A DNA stretch of 51,155 nucleotides from Porticoccus sp950063125 (GTDB taxonomy: Bacteria; Pseudomonadota; Gammaproteobacteria; Pseudomonadales; Porticoccaceae): the NCBI RefSeq assembly GCF_963973895.1, contig NZ_CAXBBF010000007.1. One strand, given 5' to 3'. Position 1 is the first letter of the stretch. Each line of letters begins with the position of its first letter. The notes beneath the pieces were generated by a model. The model was not told the origin of the DNA. It searched no databases and saw nothing but the letters and a program-made list of their open reading frames with translations. Below, one piece after another: positions 27,825 to 36,490 of the stretch. The position numbers and the translations under genes were made by a program.

Positions 27825-29291
27825 ATGACCCCGACAGAATTTGCCGCGCTGGCCGAGCAGAATTACAACCGGATACCAGTAATTCGCGAGGTGCTGGCCG
27901 ACCTCGAAACCCCCCTGTCCTGTTACCTCAAACTGGCCAGAGGCCCCTACTCCTACCTGTTTGAATCCGTTCAGGGCGGCGAGAAATGGGGGCGCTATTC
28001 GCTGATCGGCATGCCAGCCACTACCATTCTTAAAGTTTACGGCGATCAACTGACCATCGAGCGCGATGGTGAGCAGCTGGTCTCGCGAAACACGGATGAC
28101 CCCCTTCGGGAAATCGAGGAATTCCAGAGTAGTTACCGGATGCCCGAACTGCCGCAACTGCCCCGTTTTACCGGCGGGCTGGTGGGCTATTTCGGCTATG
28201 ACACCGTTCGTTATATAGAGCCAAGGCTGAAGAAATCCGTACCACCGGATGCGCTGGGCACGCCGGATATCTTGCTGATGGTGTCCGACGAAGTGGTGAT
28301 CTTCGACAACCTGCTGGGGAAGTTGATCCTGGTGGTGCATGAAGACGCTTCGGAGCCGAACGCCTGGAATCTCGCCCAGACCCGTCTGGATGAGCTCGAG
28401 GCCAAACTGGCAAACCCCCTGCCGGATTTACCCCCTCTTAAAATGCAGGGCAGCGGTCTGCAGGAATCGGCATTTGTATCGAGTTTTGGCGAGCAGAACT
28501 TCAAACAGGCGGTCAACAAAATCAAGGACTATGTGCTGGCCGGTGATGTGATGCAGGTGGTTCCTTCCCAGCGTCTTTCCATGGATTTTGAGGCGGAACC
28601 GCTCAATCTGTACCGCGCATTGCGCTGCCTGAATCCCTCGCCCTATCTCTATTATCTGGATATGGATGACTTCCAGATTGCCGGTTCATCGCCGGAAATT
28701 CTGGCGCGACTCGAGGATGGCGAGGTGACCGTGAGACCGATTGCCGGGACCCGGCGCCGCGGCCACACCCCGGAGGAAGACCGTGCGTTGGAAGCGGACA
28801 TGCTCGCTGACCCCAAGGAAATTGCCGAGCACCTGATGCTGATCGATCTGGGCCGCAATGATGTGGGTCGTGTGGCGCAGACGGGCACGGTCAAACTGAC
28901 CGAAAAAATGTCGGTGGAGCGTTATTCCCATGTGATGCATATCATCTCCAATGTCACCGCACAGGTGATTCCGGGTACCACGGCTATTGATGTGCTTCGG
29001 GCGACACTGCCTGCGGGAACCCTGAGCGGTGCACCGAAAATTCGCGCCATGGAAATCATCGACGAACTGGAACCGGTCAAGCGCGGTGTTTACGGCGGTG
29101 CCGTGGGTTATATCGGCTGGAATGGCAATATGGATACCGCCATTGCCATCCGCACGGCGGTGATCAAGGACGGCAAGCTGTACGTGCAGGCCGGTGCCGG
29201 TATTGTGGCGGACTCGGTGCCGGAACTGGAGTGGAAGGAAACCATGAACAAGGCCCGTGCCATTTTCCGCGCGGCGGATCTGGTGATATGA
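27825..29291 (+). CDS. trpE: Anthranilate synthase component I
   Basis: Chorismate-using large subunit of anthranilate synthase, which works with TrpG encoded 9 kb away. The 488-residue product carries the Trp feedback region (LFESVQGGEKWGRYSLIG), the PSPYLYYLDM segment, the chorismate-binding GTRRRGHTPEED and the C-terminal GAVGYIGWNGNMDTAIAIRT (in parts). I chose ATG 27825 because AAGGGA (27813-27818) abuts the alternative ATG 27819 but lies 6 nt from this one, and MTPTEF aligns with homologues. It is preceded by a Trp-rich leader ORF. Confidence 0.95.
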   Translation: MTPTEFAALAEQNYNRIPVIREVLADLETPLSCYLKLARGPYSYLFESVQGGEKWGRYSLIGMPATTILKVYGDQLTIERDGEQLVSRNTDDPLREIEEFQSSYRMPELPQLPRFTGGLVGYFGYDTVRYIEPRLKKSVPPDALGTPDILLMVSDEVVIFDNLLGKLILVVHEDASEPNAWNLAQTRLDELEAKLANPLPDLPPLKMQGSGLQESAFVSSFGEQNFKQAVNKIKDYVLAGDVMQVVPSQRLSMDFEAEPLNLYRALRCLNPSPYLYYLDMDDFQIAGSSPEILARLEDGEVTVRPIAGTRRRGHTPEEDRALEADMLADPKEIAEHLMLIDLGRNDVGRVAQTGTVKLTEKMSVERYSHVMHIISNVTAQVIPGTTAIDVLRATLPAGTLSGAPKIRAMEIIDELEPVKRGVYGGAVGYIGWNGNMDTAIAIRTAVIKDGKLYVQAGAGIVADSVPELEWKETMNKARAIFRAADLVI

Positions 29292-29345
29292 GGAACTCGC
29301 TCATCATGCCGATGGGCGACAACCGTACAGGATTGTCTGGGGCAA

Positions 29346-30413
29346 TTACCCGACCAAATCCTCCACATACCGAACCAGCTTGGGGGTAATCTCCTTGGCG
29401 CTGCGGGCGGCGCCAATCAGCGTCGCGGAGCCGGGACTTGCCCAGTCACCATAGCCAAACAACCACAACCGGGGTTCTTTGTCCGCCTGGCCTGCTGTCA
29501 CCTGAACCTGCCCGTTTTCTTCAATGACACCCAGCGGTTCAAGGTGATCGAGTGCTGGCCGGAAGCCGGTGCACCAGATGACGGCATCAATTGACTCTGC
29601 CGAGCCATCCAGCCACTTGACGCCCGTTTCGGTGAAACTGGCAAACGGCCTTTGGCTGTCAAGAATACCTCTGTCCCGGGCCGCCTTCACGGGGGGCACC
29701 ATGACAATGTCACCGATGCCACCCACGGCAGCACCTTCCGCATCTCCCCTGAGCCGGGCTGTGGCACGCTCAAACAGAACACGACCATCCACGTTATCGG
29801 GTAGAAATACCGGTTCTGACTGAGTTACCCAGGTGGCGTCCGCCACCTCTGCCACTTCGGCAAAAATCTGTGCGCCGGAATTGCCGCCGCCGACCACCAG
29901 TACACGCTGGTTCCGGAAGTCATCGGGCGTTCGATAATGTGCGGAGTGAAGCTGTTTGTCCCGGTATTTTTCTTGCCCGGGATAGTCGGGAATAAACGGG
30001 TGACTCCAGGTGCCGGTGGCGCTGGCCACGGTGCGTGCACGCCACTGGTACTTGCCATCGGACACCCGCAAGCAGTTATTGTCCTCGTCTCGGGTTACGC
30101 TGCTGACCTGGTGGGGGCGATACACCGGTAGTGCGTAGTGCTGTTCATACCTGGCCAGATAAGCCAGCACGTTGTCACGATGGGGATAACCTTCCGTGTC
30201 GTCGTCTTGCTGCATCATGATGCCCGGTAGTGAACTGTAGGCTGCCGGTGAGAAAAGGCGCAATGAATCCCAGGTATGTTGCCAGGCACCTCCGGGCTTG
30301 CCTTGGTTGTCGAGAATAATGAAATCCAGTTTGGCTCTTTTCAGAAAGTAGCCAACGGCGAGCGCCGCCTGACCGCCGCCAATGATCACAACGTCGAATA
30401 CTTTTGTGCTCAT
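29346..30413 (-). CDS. arsO: ArsO-like flavin-dependent monooxygenase
   Basis: 355-residue two-dinucleotide-domain flavoprotein. FAD site VVIIGGGQAALAVGYFLKRA is at the N-terminus, a second GxGxxG (VLVVGGGNSGAQIFAEVA) is near residue 170, and the family motif GTWSHPFIPDYPG lies between. This architecture matches proteins named ArsO in arsenic operons; their reaction is still poorly defined. AAAGGAG lies before the ATG. It is convergent with trpE and separated from the acr3-arsR operon by cbpAM. The flavoprotein family is sure; the arsenic role is inferred from context. Confidence 0.75.
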   Translation of the reverse strand: MSTKVFDVVIIGGGQAALAVGYFLKRAKLDFIILDNQGKPGGAWQHTWDSLRLFSPAAYSSLPGIMMQQDDDTEGYPHRDNVLAYLARYEQHYALPVYRPHQVSSVTRDEDNNCLRVSDGKYQWRARTVASATGTWSHPFIPDYPGQEKYRDKQLHSAHYRTPDDFRNQRVLVVGGGNSGAQIFAEVAEVADATWVTQSEPVFLPDNVDGRVLFERATARLRGDAEGAAVGGIGDIVMVPPVKAARDRGILDSQRPFASFTETGVKWLDGSAESIDAVIWCTGFRPALDHLEPLGVIEENGQVQVTAGQADKEPRLWLFGYGDWASPGSATLIGAARSAKEITPKLVRYVEDLVG

Positions 30414-30545
30414 TTATACTCCTTTTGGTTGGTGGCGCTCATCCCGCTCCCTATTCCCCGGACAGTGTTCGGCAAAGGCGGACGACTCATACTGCAAGGT
30501 AATATGCTGGATACCGAAATGTCGACTGATCACATCAGCGGCCAT
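30414..30545 (-). pseudogene. Remnant of a cation diffusion facilitator C-terminus
   Basis: A 43-codon frame from ATG 30545 to TAA 30414 encodes SRHFGIQHITLQYE followed by a Cys-His-rich tail. This resembles the C-terminal end of CDF zinc/cobalt exporters (HFGIxHxTLQxE). Upstream, another frame encodes FTHCVIAGG, like the preceding CDF strand, but it is frameshifted and stopped. The piece ends one base before the arsO start. I read it as a decayed gene; a short genuine peptide is less likely. Confidence 0.5.
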
Positions 30546-30763
30546 TGGCCATCAGGTAGGGTGCGAGGCGCATGTTTTTCCGGCCGCCGGCTATAACGCA
30601 GTGAGTGAAACCGACAGCGACCTCCTGAAACGCGCTGACAATAGCCGCTAGGTTTCAATCCGGATCTCTTCATATCAGCACTTCTCACAATAAAACCCCA
30701 GGCAGCGCAACAGGTCTCCCGTCAGCAAGATAAACAATGCCAGGCATACTCGGCTCCGGGAAC
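30546..30763. other. Gap downstream of cbpM
   Basis: A 218-nt stretch between cbpM and the CDF remnant. No intact gene is seen. Part of it may be more of the decayed CDF gene. No clear terminator or promoter was found. Confidence 0.4.
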
Positions 30764-31117
30764 CTATGAATCTCTGGGAGCCTGTCGGACGCCCAGTTGC
30801 CGCTGCAGGGAGTCCACCTGTTGGCGCAGTTCCCGCAGCTGGGCCATTAAGTCCATGGCAACCGCAACGCCTTGCCAGTCGAGCTCAAGCTCACGTCTCA
30901 GGCGCAGGGCCTGATGCAGCGCCGGCACCGCCGTTGTTTGAAACCGCCACTGGTCCGATGCCACGACCGAGGGTGTTATCAGCCCGATATCCACCAGTTC
31001 AATCAACAGTGGCGGCTCCAGACCGCAGCGCTCACAGAGCTCGTTCAGACTCAGCCAGGCCTCCGTCTCAGACAGTTGATGTTCCTCGATAACGATGGTG
31101 GTAATGTCAGCACTCAT
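30764..31117 (-). CDS. cbpM: Chaperone modulator CbpM
   Basis: 117 residues, MerR-like fold. CbpM binds the J-domain of CbpA and blocks its co-chaperone and DNA-binding activities. The features LSLNELCERCGLEPPLLIELVDIGLI and the C-terminal coiled coil AQLRELRQQVDSLQRQLG (in parts) fit the family. The start ATG 31117 overlaps the cbpA stop as ATGA, so I prefer it to ATG 31123. It is in an operon with cbpA. Confidence 0.85.
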   Translation of the reverse strand: MSADITTIVIEEHQLSETEAWLSLNELCERCGLEPPLLIELVDIGLITPSVVASDQWRFQTTAVPALHQALRLRRELELDWQGVAVAMDLMAQLRELRQQVDSLQRQLGVRQAPRDS

Positions 31118-32073
31118 AACCATTTCTCCAGCGATTTCCTCGGATTGAATGAAGCTTCCTCTTCGGCCAATTCCCGGTACAGCGTTTCAGCTTTGGACGA
31201 ATGCCGGGATGGCAATGTTATCTGTACATTGACGATCAGGTCTCCGGCCGGGTTTCGGCCCAACCCTCGCCCCTTGAGCCGGAGCTTTTTACCGCTGACC
31301 GAGTCTTTAGGAATGGTCAGCCTGACTGCTCCCGTCACGGTCGGCACCTCCACCTTGGCACCCAGTGCGGCCTCCCAGGGGGCAACCGGCAAGGTCAGTA
31401 AAATATCCCGGCCGTCAACGGCAAACAGTGGGTGCGGCACCAACTCGATTTCCAGGAACAGATCACCGGCCGCCCCCTCCCCGTAACCGGGGGCACCCTG
31501 GCCGGCCAGGCGAATATGCTGCCCGGAAACCACACCGGCAGGAATCTTTACATTGAGGGTTTTGGTTTTAGCGTGCAGATGACCCTGGGCGTCGACGGTC
31601 GGCACCTCCAGCGTGAGGGTTCGCTGCACACCCTGAACCGCCTCTTCCAGAAACAAGGCTAACCGGTAATGCAGGTCCTGGCCCCGGTGGCTGAAAGAGG
31701 AGGCCCGGTCGTGAGCTCCGCTCGGCCCGTATCCGTCAGCCCCGGCCCCGCCAGTGCCAAAAACAGATTCAAAAAAGTCACTGAATCGGCGGCTGGCTTC
31801 CTCTTGGCTCATATCTGCGCCAGCCTCTGCCCCACCTCGCTGCCTGCCCCCGGCGGCGCGCAGGGCTCTGATCTGATCGTACTCGGCGCGTTTTTCGGCA
31901 TCGCTGAGCACCGCATAGGCCTCTCCGATGTCTTTAAACTGCGCCTCAGCATCCGGTTCTTTGCTGACATCGGGATGAAACTTTCGAGCCAGTTTGCGAT
32001 AGGCCTGTTTTATCTCGGTCGGTGAGGCCTGTTCGTCCACGCCCATCACCTTGTAATAGTCTTTGAAATCCAT
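31114..32073 (-). CDS. cbpA: CbpA, DnaJ-type co-chaperone and curved-DNA-binding protein
   Basis: 319 residues: an N-terminal J-domain with HPD in KLARKFHPDVS, a Gly-rich linker with FFESVFG, then two DnaJ C-terminal beta domains (VKIPAGVVSGQHIRLAGQG and LTIPKDSVSGKKLRLKGRG). There is no zinc finger, as in CbpA. It works with DnaK and can bind curved DNA in stationary phase. The gene is followed by its modulator cbpM. It lies inside the arsenic region, perhaps as independent cargo. Confidence 0.92.
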   Translation of the reverse strand: MDFKDYYKVMGVDEQASPTEIKQAYRKLARKFHPDVSKEPDAEAQFKDIGEAYAVLSDAEKRAEYDQIRALRAAGGRQRGGAEAGADMSQEEASRRFSDFFESVFGTGGAGADGYGPSGAHDRASSFSHRGQDLHYRLALFLEEAVQGVQRTLTLEVPTVDAQGHLHAKTKTLNVKIPAGVVSGQHIRLAGQGAPGYGEGAAGDLFLEIELVPHPLFAVDGRDILLTLPVAPWEAALGAKVEVPTVTGAVRLTIPKDSVSGKKLRLKGRGLGRNPAGDLIVNVQITLPSRHSSKAETLYRELAEEEASFNPRKSLEKWL

Positions 32074-32357
32074 AAAGTCAGCTGTCTCCCTTGAATAATC
32101 GAACCTGCCGTGCCTCCTACCGAGCCAAGGAACAAGCGGGTCAGTTTCTGCCCGGTTCCACCGTGGCTACCCGTGCGACAAACCGTGCCGTATTGCTTCA
32201 CGTTTCCGTCCAGTAGTTCAAGACGGAGCTCAGCCTCGTCGCTGTCCACCAGCGTTTCATGGTCAAGGGGCTCCATCTTTGGCGGTTCAGCCTCATGAAC
32301 CAGACCCGGTACTTCATTAGAATAGCACTCAAAAAAGTGCAGTGCGGGCGATTCCAT
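32046..32357 (-). CDS. Hypothetical protein, unrecognised
   Basis: Possible 103-residue protein, acidic in the first half (MEPLDHETLVDSDEAELRLEL) and more basic at the end. No family or motif was recognised. It would overlap the first 28 nt of cbpA, and its ATG lacks a clear ribosome site. It fills most of the 310-nt gap between cbpA and acr3, which otherwise holds nothing obvious. Confidence 0.35.
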   Translation of the reverse strand: MESPALHFFECYSNEVPGLVHEAEPPKMEPLDHETLVDSDEAELRLELLDGNVKQYGTVCRTGSHGGTGQKLTRLFLGSVGGTAGSIIQGRQLTLWISKTITR

Positions 32358-32383
32358 CGAATCAGTGATGTCCCGGGTTGACG

Positions 32384-33484
32384 CTATGACCCTGGATAGG
32401 TGTTCGCCTTGGTCGTGGGAAACCAGCTACTGGTCCGGTTGGCGAAGGCCACCAGCGAGAGCATTACCGGCACTTCCACCAGCACACCGACCACGGTCAC
32501 CAGCGCTGCGCCGGAGTTGAGTCCGAACAGGCCGATGGCAACTGCTACCGCCAGCTCAAAGAAGTTGGAGGTACCGATCAGGGCGCAGGGCGCGGCAACA
32601 TTGAACGGTACTCGCCAAAAGTAAGCCGCTGCGTAAGCGATGGCAAAAATACCGTAGGACTGGATCAGCAGAGGTACGGCAATCAATGCAATCAGCAGGG
32701 GTTGATCGAGAATGATCTGCCCCTGAAAGCCGAACAGCAGTACCACCGTCGCCAGTAGCCCCAGTACTGACAGTGGCTTGATGCGTGAGGTGAAGCGTGA
32801 GACTTGGACTTCACCTTGAACCCTGGGACTGGAGTTGCGGATCAGGTGCATCCTGGTCAGGGTGCCTGCCACTAGGGGAATGACCACGTACAGCACTACT
32901 GACAACAGCAGCGTCTCCCAGGGCACGCTGATATCGGTCACACCCAATAGCAGGGCGACGATCGGTGCGAAGGCAAAGATCATGATGACATCGTTGAGAG
33001 ACACCTGTACCAAAGTGTAGGTGGCATCCCCCCGGGTCAGTTGCGACCAGATAAATACCATGGCCGTGCAGGGGGCGGCGCCCAGCAAAATCATGCCGGC
33101 GATGTACTGGCTGGCGTTGGCGGGGTCGATCAGGTCGGCGAAGACAAACTCAAAAAACAAGACGCCCAATGCGGCCATGGTGAAGGGTTTGATCAGCCAG
33201 TTGACCACCAGGGTGATCACCAGGCCCTTGGGCCGTTCATGGATGCGCTTGAGACTGGTGAAATCTACCGACACCATCATCGGGTAAACCATGAACCAGA
33301 TCAGCACCGCCACGATAAAATTGACCGAGCCGTACTCCAGCCCGGCGAGCAGCTGGAAGGTGTCCGGCAGCAGGGTTCCCAGCGCCAGTCCGGCAATAAT
33401 GCAGAGCAGTACCCACAGTGACAGGTAGCGCTCAAACAGGCTGAGTGGAGACGCGGCGAGTTTACTGGATGGGGTTTCTGTCAT
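32384..33484 (-). CDS. acr3: Acr3-type arsenite efflux permease
   Basis: 366-residue inner-membrane protein with about ten helices that exports As(III). The Acr3 signature MILLGAAPCTAMVFIWSQLTRGDATYTL includes the conserved essential cysteine, and NDVIMIFAFAPIVALLLG and GTSNFFELAVAVAIGLFG are also family-typical (read in parts). It is the last arsenic gene of the arsR-led operon, 56 nt after the thioredoxin-like gene. Confidence 0.95.
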   Translation of the reverse strand: MTETPSSKLAASPLSLFERYLSLWVLLCIIAGLALGTLLPDTFQLLAGLEYGSVNFIVAVLIWFMVYPMMVSVDFTSLKRIHERPKGLVITLVVNWLIKPFTMAALGVLFFEFVFADLIDPANASQYIAGMILLGAAPCTAMVFIWSQLTRGDATYTLVQVSLNDVIMIFAFAPIVALLLGVTDISVPWETLLLSVVLYVVIPLVAGTLTRMHLIRNSSPRVQGEVQVSRFTSRIKPLSVLGLLATVVLLFGFQGQIILDQPLLIALIAVPLLIQSYGIFAIAYAAAYFWRVPFNVAAPCALIGTSNFFELAVAVAIGLFGLNSGAALVTVVGVLVEVPVMLSLVAFANRTSSWFPTTKANTYPGS

Positions 33485-33540
33485 AGCGGGTACTCTATAA
33501 GCTGCAAAATTGTTATTGATATCAACCGGTCAATGGCGCT

Positions 33541-33771
33541 TCAGCTCAGCAGCGCCTTGACTTCATCGGCAGACGACACCTTTCCTTCGATGACAATGTC
33601 ACCATCGATGGCCAGCGCCGGGGTGCGCATGATGCCGGCATCGATAATGGCATTGGTGTCTGTGACCTTCTCCACCTCATAGGTCAGATTCAGAGAGCTC
33701 GCGGCGGCTTCTGCATTGGCCGTGAGCTGTTTGCACTTGGCACAACCTGAGCCATAGATCGTTAATTTCAT
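33541..33771 (-). CDS. Small thioredoxin-like redox protein
   Basis: 76 residues with a CAKC active site (YGSGCAKCKQL) and the cis-Pro segment MRTPALAIDG, as in the TM0996/redox-active-disulfide protein 2 family. Such genes commonly accompany ArsP-type permeases in arsenic operons. A role in handling thiol-reactive metalloid is inferred. It lies between arsP and acr3 in the operon. Confidence 0.85.
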   Translation of the reverse strand: MKLTIYGSGCAKCKQLTANAEAAASSLNLTYEVEKVTDTNAIIDAGIMRTPALAIDGDIVIEGKVSSADEVKALLS

Positions 33772-33827
33772 GGGTTGTTGCTCCTGTCTTGTTGTTGCGA
33801 GATGTTGTCGAAAATGATTTCGACGTC

Positions 33828-35144
33828 TTACCAGAAATTACCGTAGATGACGCCGGTGGTTGTTGCCATGACTACCACCAGGCCACAGTACACCAGCGTT
33901 TTTTGTGTGCCGAGCACCGTGCGGATCACCAGCATGTTGGGTAGTGACAGGGCCGGCCCGGCCAGCAGCAGCGCCAGGGCGGGCCCCTTGCCCATGCCGG
34001 CGCCCATCAGGGCATCGACAATCGGCACTTCGGTGAGTGTTGAAAAATACATCAGTGCACCGAGTACGGAGGCAATTGCTGTCGATGTCAGGGAATTGTC
34101 GCCAACGGCAGCGCCCACCCATGCGGAGGGTATGATGCCCTCGTGGCCGGGACGGCCGAGGGCGAAACCGGCAACAAATACCCCGGCCAGCAGCAACGGC
34201 AGTATCTGCTTGGCAAAATCCCAGCTTTGCGCAGCCCATTCGCGGTCGCTGTCACGCAATGCCGAGATCAGCATCAGTCCGGCAATGCCGAGCGCGAATG
34301 GCAATTCCTGTGCACCGGGTACTGCCAGGGCGGCAACCACAACGACCGCCGCCAGCATTAGTAATTGTGATACAGGCCATTGCCAGCGCCAGACCAGCAG
34401 GGCGCCAAGCGCCAGGGACAAAAGCGCGGTTATCTGCCATTTCCACTGATAGATCTGCATCCAGACAGCGCTGTCGGCAGCGGCCCAGTTGGCAAATACC
34501 AGAATACCGACCATCAACATGAAGAAGGTGACGATGACACCGGTGGGTTTATCCGCGTTGTCGCCACCAAAGCCGCGGCCGTTGGTGCTGGCTCGCTGGG
34601 CTTCCTCCCTGCGGTAGATCAGGTGCATGATGGTGCCAATCACGATGGAAAAAACAATGGCCCCGACGGCCCGTGCAATGCCGATCTCGGCGCCGAGTAC
34701 CTTGGCCGTGACGACAATGGCCATGACATTGATGGCCGGGCCCGAGTAGAGAAATGCAATCGCTGCACCCAGGCCGGCGCCGCGTTTGTAAATGCCACCG
34801 AACAGGGGCAGCACGGTGCAAGAGCATACCGCCAGCAGGGTGCCCGACACCGATGCCACACCAAAAGCCACCGGTTTGGAGGCCTGCGGCCCCAGGTGGC
34901 GCATCACCGCGCCCTGACTGATATAAGCGGCCATCGCACCGGCAATCAGGAAAGCTGGCAGCAAACACAGGATAACGTGCTCACGGGCATACCAGTTGGT
35001 CAGGTAAATGGCTTCCAGCACCGCATTGTCAAAGCGTTCGGTGCCTGCCGGGATGAAATAGATTGCCAAAAATACTGCCAGCATGAACGCCAGCAGGTAC
35101 GTCTGGCGGGGGTTGTTGCGGTACAGCTCAAGCAAGCGGGTCAT
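33828..35144 (-). CDS. arsP: ArsP-like permease (DUF318 family)
   Basis: 438-residue permease with about ten helices and two repeat halves. The first half has GTLLAVCSCTVLPLFGGIYKRGAGLGAAIAFLYSGPAIN, the second LTEVPIVDALMGAGMGKGPALALLLAGPALSLP (both cited in part). The CSC-containing repeat defines the ArsP_1 family, whose members export trivalent organoarsenicals. ATG 35144 overlaps the arsJ stop as ATGA. The substrate here could be organoarsenic or another soft metal; context favours arsenic. Confidence 0.82.
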   Translation of the reverse strand: MTRLLELYRNNPRQTYLLAFMLAVFLAIYFIPAGTERFDNAVLEAIYLTNWYAREHVILCLLPAFLIAGAMAAYISQGAVMRHLGPQASKPVAFGVASVSGTLLAVCSCTVLPLFGGIYKRGAGLGAAIAFLYSGPAINVMAIVVTAKVLGAEIGIARAVGAIVFSIVIGTIMHLIYRREEAQRASTNGRGFGGDNADKPTGVIVTFFMLMVGILVFANWAAADSAVWMQIYQWKWQITALLSLALGALLVWRWQWPVSQLLMLAAVVVVAALAVPGAQELPFALGIAGLMLISALRDSDREWAAQSWDFAKQILPLLLAGVFVAGFALGRPGHEGIIPSAWVGAAVGDNSLTSTAIASVLGALMYFSTLTEVPIVDALMGAGMGKGPALALLLAGPALSLPNMLVIRTVLGTQKTLVYCGLVVVMATTTGVIYGNFW

Positions 35145-36409
35145 TGCGGTGTTTTTTCCTGATGCTCGGGTTCCTGCGGTCCGGGGCGTGCTCTTTTGGG
35201 TAGGCCCAGTGAAATGATCACGGTGGCAACCAGCATGCCGCCGGAAATCCACAGGCAGGCCGCCAGCCCGGTTGCGCCCTGGCCGGCCAGCTGAAAGACC
35301 CAGCCCGAGAGCACCGTGCCGATCAGCCGTCCCATGGCGTTGGCCATGTAGTAAAAGCCCACATCCAGCGACACGCCGTCACTGCCAGCATAGCTGACGA
35401 TCAGGTAACTGTGGAGCGAAGAGTTGACCGCGAACAGGACGCCGAACAGCAGCAGGCCACCAATCAGGATCAGGGCAGGATGCATCTCCGTTACCCCCAG
35501 CCCCAGAGCAATCAATACCGGCAAAACAGCCAGACCCGCTGCCCAGAGGGTGGCCGATCGGCCATCCGGCACTGACTCCCGGTTCCTTCCGGTAATACGC
35601 GGGGCGATCGCCTGCACTGCGCCGTAGCCAATGACCCAGAGGGCCAGAAATCCACCGGTTTGCATGTGGCTCCAGCCCAGGGTTTGCGACAGGAATACCG
35701 GCAGGGCCACCACGAACCAGATATCCCGGGCGCCGAACAGCAGCATCCGTGCGGCGGAGAGAATGTTGATGGCACGGCTTTTGGAAAAAATATCGCGGAA
35801 TCTGGGTTTGCTGCTTGCCTTGCCGAGATCTTTTTTCAGGAAGACCATGCTTGCCAGCCAGACCAGCGTCAGGGCCGCAGCCATCGCCCCGACAGCGCCG
35901 GTAAAGCCCAGCCACATCAGCAGCACCCCGCCGAGGAAGAACCCCGCGCCCTTGAGGGCATTTTTTGAACCGGTGAGGATCGCCACCCACTTGTAGAGCA
36001 GGCCCAGCGCATCGGCGGGCACCAGTAGCTTGATCGAGCTCTTGGCGCTCATCTTATTCAGGTCCTTGGCGATGCCGGACATGGCTTGGGCCGCCATCAC
36101 CCAGGGCACGGTCAGCATTGCCGCCGGCACCAGCAGCATAGCCAGGGCGACGACCTGCAGTGCCAGTCCAAAATTCATGGTGCGATTGAGCCCGAGATGG
36201 GCGCCGAGCCAGCCCCCCACCAGGTTGGTGATGACGCCAAAAATCTCGTAAAACAGGAACAGCAGCGCGATTTCCAGCGGTGAGTAACCCAGCCCATGGA
36301 AGTGCAGCACCACCAGCATGCGCAGGGCGCCGTCAGTCAGTGTGAAGGCCCAGTAGTTGCCGGTCACCACCAGGTACTGACGAATCGCCGGGGAGAGTTG
36401 ACTCAGCAT
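35141..36409 (-). CDS. arsJ: Arsenate-resistance MFS exporter
   Basis: 422-residue major-facilitator protein with 12 helices. ArsJ exports 1-arseno-3-phosphoglycerate, made by the partner GAPDH, and so removes arsenate as an organic ester. Typical segments are YLVVTGNYWAFTLTDGALRML at the N-terminus (in part) and GIAKDLNKMSAKSSIKLL. It follows the operon's GAPDH gene by 64 nt, a spacer of three tandem 16-bp repeats. Gene context and similarity agree. Confidence 0.93.
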   Translation of the reverse strand: MLSQLSPAIRQYLVVTGNYWAFTLTDGALRMLVVLHFHGLGYSPLEIALLFLFYEIFGVITNLVGGWLGAHLGLNRTMNFGLALQVVALAMLLVPAAMLTVPWVMAAQAMSGIAKDLNKMSAKSSIKLLVPADALGLLYKWVAILTGSKNALKGAGFFLGGVLLMWLGFTGAVGAMAAALTLVWLASMVFLKKDLGKASSKPRFRDIFSKSRAINILSAARMLLFGARDIWFVVALPVFLSQTLGWSHMQTGGFLALWVIGYGAVQAIAPRITGRNRESVPDGRSATLWAAGLAVLPVLIALGLGVTEMHPALILIGGLLLFGVLFAVNSSLHSYLIVSYAGSDGVSLDVGFYYMANAMGRLIGTVLSGWVFQLAGQGATGLAACLWISGGMLVATVIISLGLPKRARPGPQEPEHQEKTPQ

Positions 36410-36442
36410 GGTAATGTGCCTTTTTCCTGGTGGCTTGGTTGA

Positions 36443-36490
36443 TAAGTGCTTTGGTCTCTAGGTTCTTTAGTTTCTAGGTGCTTTGGTCCG
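36443..36490. repeat. Three tandem 16-bp repeats between gapdh and arsJ
   Basis: Three successive 16-bp units (36443-36458, 36459-36474, 36475-36490) share the core GGTnCTTTnGT. Units 1 and 3 both contain GTGCTTTGGTC. Unit 3 encodes the last residues of GAPDH. This may be recent slippage or an intra-operon processing or protein-binding site. Confidence 0.8.

Noticed and set aside
32110..32298. Plus-strand 62-codon frame opposite the hypothetical gene
   Set aside because: Ser/Pro/Arg-rich shadow with no ribosome site.
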